The notes: generated from the sequence alone by a model not told the origin. Positions 17,613 through 27,024 are shown, counted from the stretch's first letter. The stretch is DNA of 64,000 nt from Lachnospiraceae bacterium (GCA_910575565.1 CAJTFL010000009.1:125197-189196), one strand, 5' to 3'. Translations and numbers: made by a program.

Positions 17613-18677
17613 ATGCCAGGGAGTATGCGGGATCAGCTCATTGAGGCGTTTTCCGATGATGGAGGTTTTTACAGATTGAAGGGACGGATTTGGAAGGTTA
17701 AAGCTGCCGCTTTGGCGGCAGCTTTAGCTGTAAGCACGCCTGCCCTGGCGGATGAGTGGGATTTGTCAGAGGATGGAAAATACTGGATGTATTTTGATTA
17801 TTCCGGTGAGCCGTTGCAGGATGAATGGATAGAGGTAGAGGGGAAGATTTACTACCTGGATGCCAATGGATATATGAAAACCGGCTGGGTGACGAACCGG
17901 GAAGACGGGAACAAATATTATATGGGGGAAGACGGTGCCATGGTGACTAGCGCCTTTACACCGGATGACCAGTATGTGGGGCCTGACGGGGCGATCGTCA
18001 AACGCTACGATACTTACCGCAAGAAAGTAAAGGCGGAGGTGAAAAAGGCGGCGAAGAATACCGTCTCCCGGAAGAAAGCGGAGAAATCCAGGAAAAAATC
18101 CGGCGGCGCAGAGCCAGCCACGGTAAAGCAGTCTTACTTCCTTCTGGCGGATTTGAATCAGGACGGATACCGGGATCTGGTTATCATGGATCGGGAAGTG
18201 TCCATAGACGGTGAAACAGGAACCCCCCAGCTTTTCCAGCCGGATCAGGTGACTGCCGGGAGCCTGGTGGAAATCGCCGTGTGGGATCCGGAAGGGGAGG
18301 AATTCCTTCTTTCCGCCGAGTTTGACGAGTCAGAGGGAAAGGAGCACAGCACCCTTTACCAGAGCCAGCAGGGCCAGGGGGTATGGCTGGAGATTGCCGA
18401 GGATGAGGAGAATTTCCGGCTGTTCCGTTTAGGCGTGGATACGTCCCATTTTGAGGGGATGTGGAGCTTTTCCACCCGGTTAGACGATTGGGGCGGCTTG
18501 GAATATCTGCAGGGCCAGGATGTTTTGGAAAAAGAAACGTGGAGCCGGGCCGTGGCCCAGGCGAAGCAGGAACGGGGAAATGTCCAGGTAAGCGGATATC
18601 TGCCGGTATCGGATGAAAATCTGTCGGCGTTGGTGGATTTGGAGCTGACGGAAGAGGATTTGCGGATGTGGCAGTGA
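17613..18677 (+). CDS. Secreted protein with cell-wall-binding repeats
   Basis: 354 residues. A positively charged start and hydrophobic core (KVKAAALAAALAVSTPALAD) form a signal peptide with an ALA-type cleavage site near residue 47. Next come aromatic/glycine repeats of the choline-binding/wall-binding type (GKIYYLDANGYMKTGWVTN, KYYMGEDGAMVTS), a Lys-rich spacer and a C-terminal domain with a calcium-binding-like DLNQDGYRDLVIMD. The function is unknown. It follows cheV by three bases and precedes the operon terminator, so it is probably co-expressed with motility genes. The start is uncertain (17613 or 17625). Confidence 0.75.
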   Translation: MPGSMRDQLIEAFSDDGGFYRLKGRIWKVKAAALAAALAVSTPALADEWDLSEDGKYWMYFDYSGEPLQDEWIEVEGKIYYLDANGYMKTGWVTNREDGNKYYMGEDGAMVTSAFTPDDQYVGPDGAIVKRYDTYRKKVKAEVKKAAKNTVSRKKAEKSRKKSGGAEPATVKQSYFLLADLNQDGYRDLVIMDREVSIDGETGTPQLFQPDQVTAGSLVEIAVWDPEGEEFLLSAEFDESEGKEHSTLYQSQQGQGVWLEIAEDEENFRLFRLGVDTSHFEGMWSFSTRLDDWGGLEYLQGQDVLEKETWSRAVAQAKQERGNVQVSGYLPVSDENLSALVDLELTEEDLRMWQ

Positions 18678-18794
18678 TGGAGCGTATGTATATGGGTAAA
18701 AGGGGCTGTTAAGGAGCGGGGATGGGCGGACAGCGGGTTTTGCTTTAAAAATTTTCAAAAATCAAATACATATTGCAAAAGAAACTGGCGTATG

Positions 18795-18825
18795 AAAACC
18801 CTCGACTGCTACTCGGGGGTTTTTC
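18795..18825 (+). terminator. Rho-independent terminator of the flagellar operon
   Basis: AAAACCCTCGA (18795-18805) pairs over 11 positions, one of them a T-G wobble, with TCGGGGGTTTT, with loop CTGCTAC, and runs into TTTTTC. This is the first strong terminator downstream of the motility genes in the window. Confidence 0.88.
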
Positions 18826-18887
18826 TATCCCAATTTTGGAGCGGGGGGTCCTAAAAAATGAGTCTAAAAAATATTTTCTAAAAAAGA

Positions 18888-18919
18888 TTGACAATCACCC
18901 CCATTTATGTTAGTATAAT
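18888..18919 (+). promoter_or_regulatory. Promoter of tRNA-Trp
   Basis: A perfect TTGACA (18888-18893) and a perfect TATAAT (18914-18919) precede the tRNA, but with a 20-base spacer. TAGTAT at 18911 would give the usual 17, so the real -10 is ambiguous. Confidence 0.6.
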
Positions 18920-18951
18920 TACCGTTGTGGGAAACAAGGAAGACAACATAT

Positions 18952-19022
18952 AGGGGAATAGTTCAATGGTAGAGCAGCGGTCTCCAAAACCGTAGATGGG
19001 GGTTCGAGCCCCTCTTCCCCTG
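18952..19022 (+). tRNA. tRNA-Trp (anticodon CCA)
   Basis: The acceptor AGGGGAA (18952-18958) pairs with TTCCCCT (19015-19021); discriminator G at 19022. D arm, anticodon stem GCGGT/ACCGT with loop CTCCAAA (anticodon CCA), and T arm GGGGG-TTCGAGC-CCCTC fit a cloverleaf. The 3' CCA is not encoded. A T-run follows at once. Confidence 0.95.
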
Positions 19023-19080
19023 CTTTTTCAGGAAGGCGCGCAGAGTGTAGGCTTTGCGGGTCTTTTTTTGCATCATAGGG

Positions 19081-19102
19081 AAGCTGTAGGGCAGCTTTTT
19101 TA
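19081..19102 (+). terminator. Terminator downstream of tRNA-Trp
   Basis: AAGCTG (19081-19086), loop TAGGG, CAGCTT (19092-19097) followed by a T-run. It ends the tRNA transcript and lies 38 bases before the helicase start. Confidence 0.7.
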
Positions 19103-19139
19103 TCTTTTTATCATCCGAATCGGAGGGCGGTGGATTTCC

Positions 19140-21590
19140 ATGGACAAGCAGAAGGGGGAGGTTTATCAGTTAAGCCTTTCTGTGCGTGAGCTGGTGGAGT
19201 TTGTATTAAATTCCGGGGACATTGATAACCGGAGGACGGCAGGGGCGAAGAAGGAGGCCATGCAGGAGGGGAGCAGGCTGCACCGGAAGATCCAGAAAAG
19301 GATGGGGAGCCTGTACCGGCCGGAAGTGACCATGAAGCATACGGTAGAGGGCGATGGATACCGGATACTGATCGAGGGCCGGGCGGACGGGGTTATGGAG
19401 GAGCCGGGGGGATGGGCCGTTGACGAAATCAAGTGTATGTATATGGATATTTCCAGGCTTACGGAGCCGATTCCCATCCATTTTGCCCAGGCGATGTGCT
19501 ACGGGTATTTTTGGTGCTTGGAGAAGGAGCTTTCCTCCGTTATCCTGCAGCTTACCTATTGCCAGATGGAGACGGAGGAGATAAAACGGTTCCGCCAGGA
19601 AAAATCCTTCGGGGAGCTAGAGGAATGGTTTTTTGCCGTGATCCGGGAATACCAAAAATGGGCCAGGTTTCGGTATGAGCATTTCCAGCGCAGGGAAGAA
19701 TCCCTAAAGCGGCTGGAATTTCCCTATCCTTACCGGAAAGGGCAGAAGGAATTGGCCGTTAACGTGTACCGGGCCATTGTGCGGGAAAGGAATCTGTATA
19801 TCCAGGCTCCTACAGGGATTGGGAAAACCTTGTCCGTTTTGTTCCCGGCCCTTAAGGCTGTAGGCGAGGGCCATGGGGACAAGCTGTTTTACCTAACGGC
19901 CAAGACGGTTACTGGACGGGTGGCGGAGGAAGCCCTGGCGCTGCTGCAGAAAAGGGGGCTGTTTTTTTCCTCTGTCACCGTAACGGCGAAGGAAAAGCTG
20001 TGCATTTTAGAGCAGCCCCAGTGCAACCCGGATGCCTGCCCTTACGCCAAGGGCCATTTTGACCGGGTGAATGAGGCGGTATTTGCCTTGATTAATCGGG
20101 AAATGGCCGTGACCAGGGAGCTGATTGACCGGTATGCCAGGGAGTACCGGGTATGTCCCTTTGAATTCTGCCTGGATATCAGCAATTGGGTGGACGGCAT
20201 TATCTGTGATTACAATTACGTCTTTGATCCCAATGTCTGTTTAAAGCGGTATTTTGGCGAGGGGAGAAAGGGGGAGTACCTGTTTTTAATCGATGAGGCC
20301 CATAACCTGGTATCCAGGGCCAGGGAAATGTACAGCGCAAGCCTGGTAAAGGAGGATGTGCTTCTGGCAAAACGCCTGGTAAAGGAGCGCTCCGGGAAGC
20401 TTTCCAGGCTTTTGGAAGGCTGCAATAAAAGTATGCTGGAATTAAAGCGGGCCTGCCAGGATTACCAGGTTTTGGATGAGACAAACCATTTGGCTCTCCA
20501 GGTGATGGGGATGTTCGGGGAGCTGGAATTGTTCCTGGAGGAAAATCCGGAGTTTAAGGATCGGGAGCTGCTTTTAGAGTTTTACTTCCAGGTGAGGGAC
20601 TTTATCCGGGTATTCGGGCAGATGGATGAGGGCTATGTTATTTACAGCCAGATGCTGCCGGGAGGAAGGTTTATGGTGCGCTTATTCTGCACCAATCCTT
20701 CCGGGAGCCTTAAGCGGTGCTTGTCCATGGGAAGAAGCGCGGTGTTCTTTTCCGCCACCCTGCTTCCCATGATGTATTATAAGGAGCTGTTAAGCGGCGA
20801 TCCTGAGGATTATGCCGTTTACGCGGATTCGCCCTTTTTCCGGGAACGCCGCCTGCTCTTGGTGGCCCGGGACGTAAGCAGCCGCTACAGCCGGAGGAAT
20901 GAAGGGGAATACAGAAGGATCGCTGCCTATATCCGGGAGATTATCCGGGGAAGGCAGGGAAACTATATGGTGTTCTGCCCTTCTTACCAATATTTGGGAG
21001 AACTGGAACGGATTTTGCGGGAAGGGGATCCGCCTTTTCGGCTGTTGGTGCAGAAGAGCCGGATGGATGAGGGGGAGAGGGAAAGCTTCTTAGGGGAATT
21101 TTCCCGGGAGGACGGCGGTTTTTCCGGTGAAGGAAGCCAAAATTTCAGGGACGGCGGGGGAGCCCGGGACAGGGCGGAAGGCAAAGGAGAAAGCCTGGCT
21201 GCCCTCTGCGTGATGGGCGGCATATTCGGGGAAGGGATTGACTTAAAAGAAGAGAGGCTGATCGGCGTGATGGTCATCGGGGCGGGCCTGCCTATGGTCT
21301 GTGCGGAGCAGGAGGTTCTTCGGCGTTATTTTGACGATCACGGGAAGGCGGGCTTTCCCTACGCTTACCAGTATCCGGGGATGAACAAGGTGATGCAGGC
21401 GGCAGGCCGGGTAATCCGTACCATGAAGGACGAAGGGGTGATTGCCCTTTTGGATCAGCGGTTTCTGCAGCCGGATTACCTGGCCTTGTTTCCCAGGGAA
21501 TGGTCAGACTATCAGAGGACTTCCTTAAGCCAGGTGGGAAGCCAGGTGGAGGCTTTTTGGGCCGGAAGGGCTAAAGATAGGGGAAAGTAA
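19140..21590 (+). CDS. XPD/DinG-family iron-sulfur DNA helicase with N-terminal nuclease-like domain
   Basis: 816 residues. Residues 1-190 look like a PD-(D/E)XK nuclease: ILIEGRADG ... WAVDEIK gives the core Asp and Glu-x-Lys. A superfamily 2 helicase follows: Walker A APTGIGKTL (about residue 223), four cysteines (KLCILEQPQCNPDACPY and YRVCPFEFC) for a 4Fe-4S cluster, DEAH box LIDEAHN, and C-terminal GEGIDLKEERL and QAAGRVIR motifs. It should unwind DNA in repair or replication restart. ATG 19140 is chosen because upstream codons run through the tRNA; GGAGGG lies 12 bases before it. A low-complexity Gly/Arg stretch interrupts the second helicase domain. Confidence 0.87.
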   Translation: MDKQKGEVYQLSLSVRELVEFVLNSGDIDNRRTAGAKKEAMQEGSRLHRKIQKRMGSLYRPEVTMKHTVEGDGYRILIEGRADGVMEEPGGWAVDEIKCMYMDISRLTEPIPIHFAQAMCYGYFWCLEKELSSVILQLTYCQMETEEIKRFRQEKSFGELEEWFFAVIREYQKWARFRYEHFQRREESLKRLEFPYPYRKGQKELAVNVYRAIVRERNLYIQAPTGIGKTLSVLFPALKAVGEGHGDKLFYLTAKTVTGRVAEEALALLQKRGLFFSSVTVTAKEKLCILEQPQCNPDACPYAKGHFDRVNEAVFALINREMAVTRELIDRYAREYRVCPFEFCLDISNWVDGIICDYNYVFDPNVCLKRYFGEGRKGEYLFLIDEAHNLVSRAREMYSASLVKEDVLLAKRLVKERSGKLSRLLEGCNKSMLELKRACQDYQVLDETNHLALQVMGMFGELELFLEENPEFKDRELLLEFYFQVRDFIRVFGQMDEGYVIYSQMLPGGRFMVRLFCTNPSGSLKRCLSMGRSAVFFSATLLPMMYYKELLSGDPEDYAVYADSPFFRERRLLLVARDVSSRYSRRNEGEYRRIAAYIREIIRGRQGNYMVFCPSYQYLGELERILREGDPPFRLLVQKSRMDEGERESFLGEFSREDGGFSGEGSQNFRDGGGARDRAEGKGESLAALCVMGGIFGEGIDLKEERLIGVMVIGAGLPMVCAEQEVLRRYFDDHGKAGFPYAYQYPGMNKVMQAAGRVIRTMKDEGVIALLDQRFLQPDYLALFPREWSDYQRTSLSQVGSQVEAFWAGRAKDRGK

Positions 21591-21601
21591 GCATCAGTGG
21601 T

Positions 21602-22474
21602 CTACAGCATATCCATAAACTGTTTTGCCGCCTGGGAGATGGGCAGGTTTTCGTTGTAGGCGACCACCATCTGCCGGGCGGGCAGGCTTTCCTCCAGATC
21701 CAGCACGTAAAGCTGGCCGTCTTCCCTGGGGATACAGAAATCCGGGACGAAGGCGATGCCAAGGCCGATCCGTGCTAAGTCGATTAGCAGGTCATTGCTG
21801 CTTAACTCGATCTCCGGAACCAGATCCAGCTGGCATCTCTGGAACATCCGGTGGAGGAATTCGCTGGTGGTGCTTTTCCGATCCAGCATCAGGATGGGGT
21901 AATCCTGCAGCTTTTGGAGGGAAATTTTCCCCTCCAGCAGGAAATAATCCCGGTTGGCGACGAAAACATCACGGAATTCATAGATCATTCGGACATTCTG
22001 GGTATTGGACAGGCCGGAATTCGGGTAGTTGGTTACGATAAAGTCCACCTGGCCGTTTTCCAGCAGATGGGCGCATTCGATGGAGGTTTGGTTGGTCACT
22101 TTGATATGGACGTTGGGATAAGCCAGGTGGAATTGCTTCAGGTAATCCACCAAGTAGTAGCGGCAGATGGTGTCGCTGGCTCCGATCCTAAGCTGGCCTC
22201 CGTTTAAGGTATTGGCTTCTAAAAGCTGGTTTTCCCCCTTGCGGATTAAGTTCATGGCCGGTTCAATATGCTTTAGCAGGATCTCCCCTTCCGGCGTAAG
22301 CTGAACCCGCTTGGTGCTGCGGATAAACAGAGGCTGGTTTAGCTTCCGCTCCAGCACCTTGATGGATTGGCTGACGGCGGACTGGGAGATGAATAGCTGT
22401 TTGGAAGCTTCGGAGAAGCTTAAGGTAACTGCCACATGGTAAAATACTTTATATAGTTCGTAATTGATATCCAT
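21602..22474 (-). CDS. LysR-family transcriptional regulator
   Basis: 290 residues. N-terminal winged helix-turn-helix (residues 3-60: FYHVAVTLSFSEASKQLFIS, then QSAVSQSIKVLERKLNQPLF) and a periplasmic-binding-like effector domain (about 90-285). Read away from the small sigma-like gene, with which it shares a 75-base divergent promoter region, and convergent with the helicase (11 bases apart). Target and effector cannot be deduced. GGGAGGAG precedes the start. Confidence 0.9.
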   Translation of the reverse strand: MDINYELYKVFYHVAVTLSFSEASKQLFISQSAVSQSIKVLERKLNQPLFIRSTKRVQLTPEGEILLKHIEPAMNLIRKGENQLLEANTLNGGQLRIGASDTICRYYLVDYLKQFHLAYPNVHIKVTNQTSIECAHLLENGQVDFIVTNYPNSGLSNTQNVRMIYEFRDVFVANRDYFLLEGKISLQKLQDYPILMLDRKSTTSEFLHRMFQRCQLDLVPEIELSSNDLLIDLARIGLGIAFVPDFCIPREDGQLYVLDLEESLPARQMVVAYNENLPISQAAKQFMDML

Positions 22475-22549
22475 TGTATATAACTCCTCCCGGATAAATA
22501 CAAGTTTATTTTACCATTAAATCGTCTTTTTGGAAAGAGAGGAATTTTG

Positions 22550-23059
22550 ATGAATGACAAGTTTTACCAGGACTACCTGGAGGAATTAAAGGAGATCAGG
22601 CCCTGCACGGATAAGGAGCGGGAAATGCTTTTTGGCCGTCTGGCCGCGGGGGACAAGAAGGCGGGGGAGCGGCTGATCGAAGGCCATTTAATCTTTGCCC
22701 TGGCTATCGCCAAGGATTTTAAGGATCAGGGGGTTTTGGCCGGGGATCTGGTGCAGGAGGCGAACCTGGCGCTGACCATGGCGGTATGGGAATACCGGGA
22801 AGGCGATTTCCTGGCTCAGGCAAAGGACAGGATCCTTGCTCACATCCAGGCCGTGATCCGGGAGCAGAAGCAGGAACGGGAGACGGGGGAAGCCCTGGCG
22901 GCCCGGGTGAACGTGCTCCAGGAGCTTTCCGCCAGGATGGCCGGGGAGCTTGGCAGGGAGGCCACGGTGGAGGAGCTGGCGGAGAGGATGCAGACGACCT
23001 CGGAGGAGATTAAAGGGATGATGAAGCTGGCGGTAGACGCTTTGCGGGTGGTCGAATAG
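22550..23059 (+). CDS. Small sigma-70-like protein lacking region 4
   Basis: 169 residues. The N-terminal half resembles sigma region 2 (GDKKAGERLIEGHLIFALAI; LAGDLVQEANLALTMAVWEY) and the C-terminal half sigma region 3 (LGREATVEELAERMQTTSEE). No region 4 helix-turn-helix follows, so it cannot contact a -35 box in the usual way. It could be a degenerate sigma factor, an alternative sigma for promoters without -35 elements, or an antagonist. AGAGAGGA lies six bases before ATG 22550. Function unknown. Confidence 0.7.
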   Translation: MNDKFYQDYLEELKEIRPCTDKEREMLFGRLAAGDKKAGERLIEGHLIFALAIAKDFKDQGVLAGDLVQEANLALTMAVWEYREGDFLAQAKDRILAHIQAVIREQKQERETGEALAARVNVLQELSARMAGELGREATVEELAERMQTTSEEIKGMMKLAVDALRVVE

Positions 23060-23126
23060 GCCAAGCAGGCGATAAAATAAGCAAAATATATTAGAAATGA
23101 TAATAAAGAATATAAAAGCTATTAAT

Positions 23127-23155
23127 TTTACTTATTTATTATGCCATGGTATGAT
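23127..23155 (+). promoter_or_regulatory. Promoter of purL
   Basis: TTTACT (23127-23132) and TATGAT (23150-23155) with a 17-base spacer in an AT-rich stretch. The predicted transcript begins at about 23162, that is, inside the following hairpin. Confidence 0.6.
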
Positions 23156-23158
23156 AAG

Positions 23159-23189
23159 GGCAGATGACGGATTTTGTCACCTGCCTTTT
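23159..23189 (+). promoter_or_regulatory. 5' leader hairpin of purL
   Basis: GGCAGATGAC (23159-23168) pairs with GTCACCTGCC (23176-23185) except for one A-C mismatch, loop GGATTTT, followed by TTTT. It may terminate transcription arriving from the sigma-like gene, or cap the 5' end of purL mRNA. It does not match a known purine or PRPP riboswitch. Confidence 0.5.
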
Positions 23190-23225
23190 GGCTGAAACAC
23201 TTTAATCATGAAGGAGGAAGATGGT

Positions 23226-26200
23226 ATGGGCGTTAAGCGGATTTTTGTGGAAAAGAAGCCGGATTTTGCCGTGAAGGCAAGGGAGCTTCGGGAAGAAATC
23301 GAAAGCTACTTGGGAATTGACTGTGCAACTAATGTTCGTGTACTGATCCGTTACGATATTGAAAATCTGTCAGAAGAGATTTACCGGAAGGCATTGGTTA
23401 CAATTTTTTCCGAGCCTCCGGTGGATTTGGTTTATGAGGAAGATTTCCCGGCAGATGATGGGGATCAGGTGTTTTCCGTAGAGTACCTTCCAGGGCAGTT
23501 TGACCAGAGGGCCGACTCGGCGGAGCAGTGCGTGAAGCTGTTAAAGGAGGACGAGGAGCCAGTGATCCGCTCCGCCGTCACCTATGTGATTTCCGGCCAG
23601 CTGGATGAGGGGCAGTTTAATGCGGTGAAAAATTTCTGCATTAACCCGGTGGATTCCAGGGAAGCGGGGGCGGATAAGCCGAAAACGCTTATTGCTGAGT
23701 TTAAGGCTCCGGCGGACGTGGCGATTTTTGAAGGGTTTTTAACCATGGGTGAGGAGGAGCTTAAAGCCCTTTACCAGTCCTTAAACCTTGCCATGACCTT
23801 TAAGGATTTCCAGCATATCCAGGGGTATTTTTGCCGGGAGGAAAAAAGGGAACCGTCGGTGACGGAGATCCGTGTGCTGGATACTTATTGGTCGGATCAC
23901 TGCCGCCATACCACCTTTTCTACGGAATTAAAGGAGATCACCTTTACCGGAGGGGAATACCGAAGGCCTATAGAGGATACGTACCGCCAGTATTTGGCTG
24001 ACCGCCGAAAGATTTACCGGGATCGGGAGGATAAGTTTGTCTGCCTGATGGATTTGGCCCTGATGGGGATGAAAAAGCTGCGGGCGGAAGGGAAGCTGGC
24101 GGATCTGGAGGTTTCGGAGGAGATCAACGCCTGCTCCATCGTGGTTCCCGTTACCGTGGACGGGGTGGAAGAGGAGTGGCTGGTTAACTTTAAGAACGAA
24201 ACCCATAACCATCCCACGGAGATCGAGCCTTTTGGCGGGGCGGCTACCTGCCTGGGCGGGGCTATCCGGGATCCCCTTTCCGGAAGGACGTATGTGTATC
24301 AGGCCATGCGGATTACCGGGGCGGCGGATCCTACCAGGCCTTTAGGGGAAACCCTCCACGGCAAGCTTCCCCAGAAGAAGATTGTCACCGGGGCGGCCAG
24401 GGGCTACAGCTCTTACGGCAACCAGATTGGCCTGGCCACCGGGTATGTGAAGGAAATTTACCACCCCGGCTATGCAGCGAAGCGGATGGAAATCGGAGCC
24501 GTTATGGGTGCGGCGCCAAGGAAGGATGTGATCCGGGAAACTTCGGATCCGGGAGATGTGATTATCCTTTTGGGAGGCCGGACAGGCCGGGACGGCATCG
24601 GCGGCGCTACCGGTTCTTCCAAGGTGCATACGGAGGCGTCCATTGAGGTGTGCGGCGCGGAGGTGCAGAAGGGCAATGCCCCCACCGAGAGGAAGATCCA
24701 AAGGATGTTCCGCCGCCCGGAGGTGTCCAGGCTGATTAAAAAGTGCAACGATTTCGGGGCCGGGGGCGTTTCCGTGGCTATCGGCGAGCTGGCCCAGGGC
24801 CTTATCATCGATCTGGATCAAGTGCCGAAAAAGTATGCCGGCCTGGACGGGACGGAGATTGCCATTTCCGAGTCCCAAGAGCGGATGGCGGTGGTGGTGT
24901 CCCCTGGGGATGAGGCGCAGTTTTTCGCCTATGCGGCGGAAGAAAACCTGGAGGCTGTCCGGGTAGCCGTGGTGACGGAAAGCCCGCGCCTGGTGATGAC
25001 GTGGCGGGGGAAAACCATCGTGGATATCAGCCGCGCCTTCCTGGATACCAACGGGGCTCATCAGGAGGCGGATGTGACGGTAACTGCGCCTTCCAAGGAG
25101 GGATGCGTGTTTGAGCGGAAGGAAGTGGGGGACGTAAGAGAGGCTTGGCTTAAGCTGCTTTCTTCCTTAAACGTATGCTCTCAGAAGGGGCTGGTGGAGA
25201 TGTTTGACGGCTCTATCGGGGCGGGGAGCGTGTTTATGCCTTACGGCGGGAAATACCAGATGACGGAAACCCAGTCCATGGTGGCCAAGCTTCCGGTTCT
25301 TAAGGGAAATACGGACACCGTTACCATGATGAGCTACGGCTTTGACCCGGAGCTTTCCAGCTGGAGCCCTTATCACGGAGCCGTTTACGCGGTAGTGTCT
25401 TCTGTGGCAAAGATTGTGGCAAGCGGCGGCGATTTCCGCAAGATCCGCTTTACCTTCCAGGAGTATTTCCAGCGGATGACCGGCGAGCCTTCCCGCTGGA
25501 GCCAGCCCTTTTCCGCCCTTCTTGGGGCTTACCAGGCGCAGATAGGCTTTGGCCTCCCGGCCATCGGCGGCAAGGATTCCATGTCCGGAACCTTTGACGA
25601 CAAGGCTCATGGGGAGATTAATGTCCCCCCCACCCTGGTTTCCTTTGCGGTGGACGTGGCCAGCCATAAGACGGTAATTACACCGGAGCTTAAAAGGCCG
25701 GGGAGCAAGCTGGTGGTGGTTAAGGCCGGGAGGGATGAGTACGATCTTCCGGATTACGGCCAGCTTATGGACAGCTACACTAAGGTGCACCAGGATATCC
25801 GGGACGGGAAGATTATCTCCGCTTACGCGGTAGAGGGCCATGGCCTGGCTGAGGCGGTATGCAAGATGGCCTTCGGGAATAAGCTGGGCGTCAGGGTAGA
25901 GCACAATGTGGATCCCAGGGACTTCTTTGCCCCCGATTGGGGTTCCATCCTCTGCGAAGTGCCGGACGGCAAGGTTGGGGAGCTTTCCGTTTCCTATACG
26001 CTTATCGGCCAGGTGACGGATAAAGGCGTATTTGAGTACGGTTCGGTCTCCATCTCCATGGACGAGGCGCTAAAGGCCTGGACGGGGACGTTAGAGCGGG
26101 TATTCCCCACAGCTTCCGGCGTTAAGCAGGAAGAGGTTTCCCAGGCTCTTTACCAGGCGGATCCGGCCAGCATTTATGTGTGCGGCCATAAGCTTGCCAG

Positions 26201-26996
26201 ACCCCATGTGTTTATCCCGGTATTCCCCGGGACAAACTGCGAGTATGACAGTGCCAGGGCCTTTAGCCGGGCGGGGGCGGACGTGTCCCATGTAGTGTTT
26301 AAAAACCTTTCCGCCCAGGATATCCGGGATTCCGTGGAAGTGTACCGGAAAGAGATTGGGAAGGCCCAGATCGTTATGTTCCCCGGAGGCTTTTCCGCAG
26401 GCGACGAGCCGGAAGGCTCCGCCAAGTTTTTCGCTACCGTATTCCGGAACCAGGCGGTGCGGGAAGCCGTTGAAACGCTGTTAAATGAGCGGGACGGCCT
26501 GATGCTTGGGATCTGCAACGGCTTCCAGGCGCTGATTAAGCTGGGGCTTCTTCCGGAAGGGAAGATTACGGAGCAGCGCCCGGATTCCCCGACCTTGGCC
26601 ATGAACACCATCGGCCGCCATGTGTCCAAGATGGTTTACACGAAGGTTGTCACCAACAAGTCTCCCTGGCTGGCGGGAGCGAGCCTTGGGGAGGTTTACT
26701 GCAACCCGGCTTCCCATGGAGAGGGGCGGTTTGTGGCTAACGGGGAATGGTTAAAGAAGCTGTTTGAGAACGGGCAGGTGGCTACCCAGTATGTGGATGA
26801 TAAAGGACGGGCGACCATGGATGAGGCCTGGAACCCTAACGGCTCCTACCAGGCCATCGAAGGCATTACCAGCCCGGACGGAAGGATTTTGGGCAAGATG
26901 GCTCATTCTGAGCGCCGGGGTGAGGCGGTAGCCATGAATATTTACGGCCAGCAGGATATGAAACTCTTTGAATCCGGCGTAAAATACTTCCAGTAA
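23226..26996 (+). CDS. purL: Phosphoribosylformylglycinamidine synthase (single chain)
   Basis: 1256 residues, the length of the fused synthase-glutaminase form (TIGR01857 type) found in clostridia and streptococci. It converts FGAR, glutamine and ATP to FGAM in purine synthesis. The FGAM-synthase part shows DTYWSDHCRHTTF, KNETHNHPTEIEPFGGAATC and GAGGVSVAIGELA; the C-terminal class I glutaminase (from about residue 985) shows VFPGTNCEYDSA and nucleophile Cys in LGICNGFQ. AAGGAGGAAG lies just before ATG 23226; the ATG at 23208 overlaps that site. No other pur genes are adjacent. Confidence 0.96.
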   Translation: MGVKRIFVEKKPDFAVKARELREEIESYLGIDCATNVRVLIRYDIENLSEEIYRKALVTIFSEPPVDLVYEEDFPADDGDQVFSVEYLPGQFDQRADSAEQCVKLLKEDEEPVIRSAVTYVISGQLDEGQFNAVKNFCINPVDSREAGADKPKTLIAEFKAPADVAIFEGFLTMGEEELKALYQSLNLAMTFKDFQHIQGYFCREEKREPSVTEIRVLDTYWSDHCRHTTFSTELKEITFTGGEYRRPIEDTYRQYLADRRKIYRDREDKFVCLMDLALMGMKKLRAEGKLADLEVSEEINACSIVVPVTVDGVEEEWLVNFKNETHNHPTEIEPFGGAATCLGGAIRDPLSGRTYVYQAMRITGAADPTRPLGETLHGKLPQKKIVTGAARGYSSYGNQIGLATGYVKEIYHPGYAAKRMEIGAVMGAAPRKDVIRETSDPGDVIILLGGRTGRDGIGGATGSSKVHTEASIEVCGAEVQKGNAPTERKIQRMFRRPEVSRLIKKCNDFGAGGVSVAIGELAQGLIIDLDQVPKKYAGLDGTEIAISESQERMAVVVSPGDEAQFFAYAAEENLEAVRVAVVTESPRLVMTWRGKTIVDISRAFLDTNGAHQEADVTVTAPSKEGCVFERKEVGDVREAWLKLLSSLNVCSQKGLVEMFDGSIGAGSVFMPYGGKYQMTETQSMVAKLPVLKGNTDTVTMMSYGFDPELSSWSPYHGAVYAVVSSVAKIVASGGDFRKIRFTFQEYFQRMTGEPSRWSQPFSALLGAYQAQIGFGLPAIGGKDSMSGTFDDKAHGEINVPPTLVSFAVDVASHKTVITPELKRPGSKLVVVKAGRDEYDLPDYGQLMDSYTKVHQDIRDGKIISAYAVEGHGLAEAVCKMAFGNKLGVRVEHNVDPRDFFAPDWGSILCEVPDGKVGELSVSYTLIGQVTDKGVFEYGSVSISMDEALKAWTGTLERVFPTASGVKQEEVSQALYQADPASIYVCGHKLARPHVFIPVFPGTNCEYDSARAFSRAGADVSHVVFKNLSAQDIRDSVEVYRKEIGKAQIVMFPGGFSAGDEPEGSAKFFATVFRNQAVREAVETLLNERDGLMLGICNGFQALIKLGLLPEGKITEQRPDSPTLAMNTIGRHVSKMVYTKVVTNKSPWLAGASLGEVYCNPASHGEGRFVANGEWLKKLFENGQVATQYVDDKGRATMDEAWNPNGSYQAIEGITSPDGRILGKMAHSERRGEAVAMNIYGQQDMKLFESGVKYFQ

Positions 26997-27024
26997 ACCG
27001 TTTTGGCCAGCCGCCATCTTGTGC

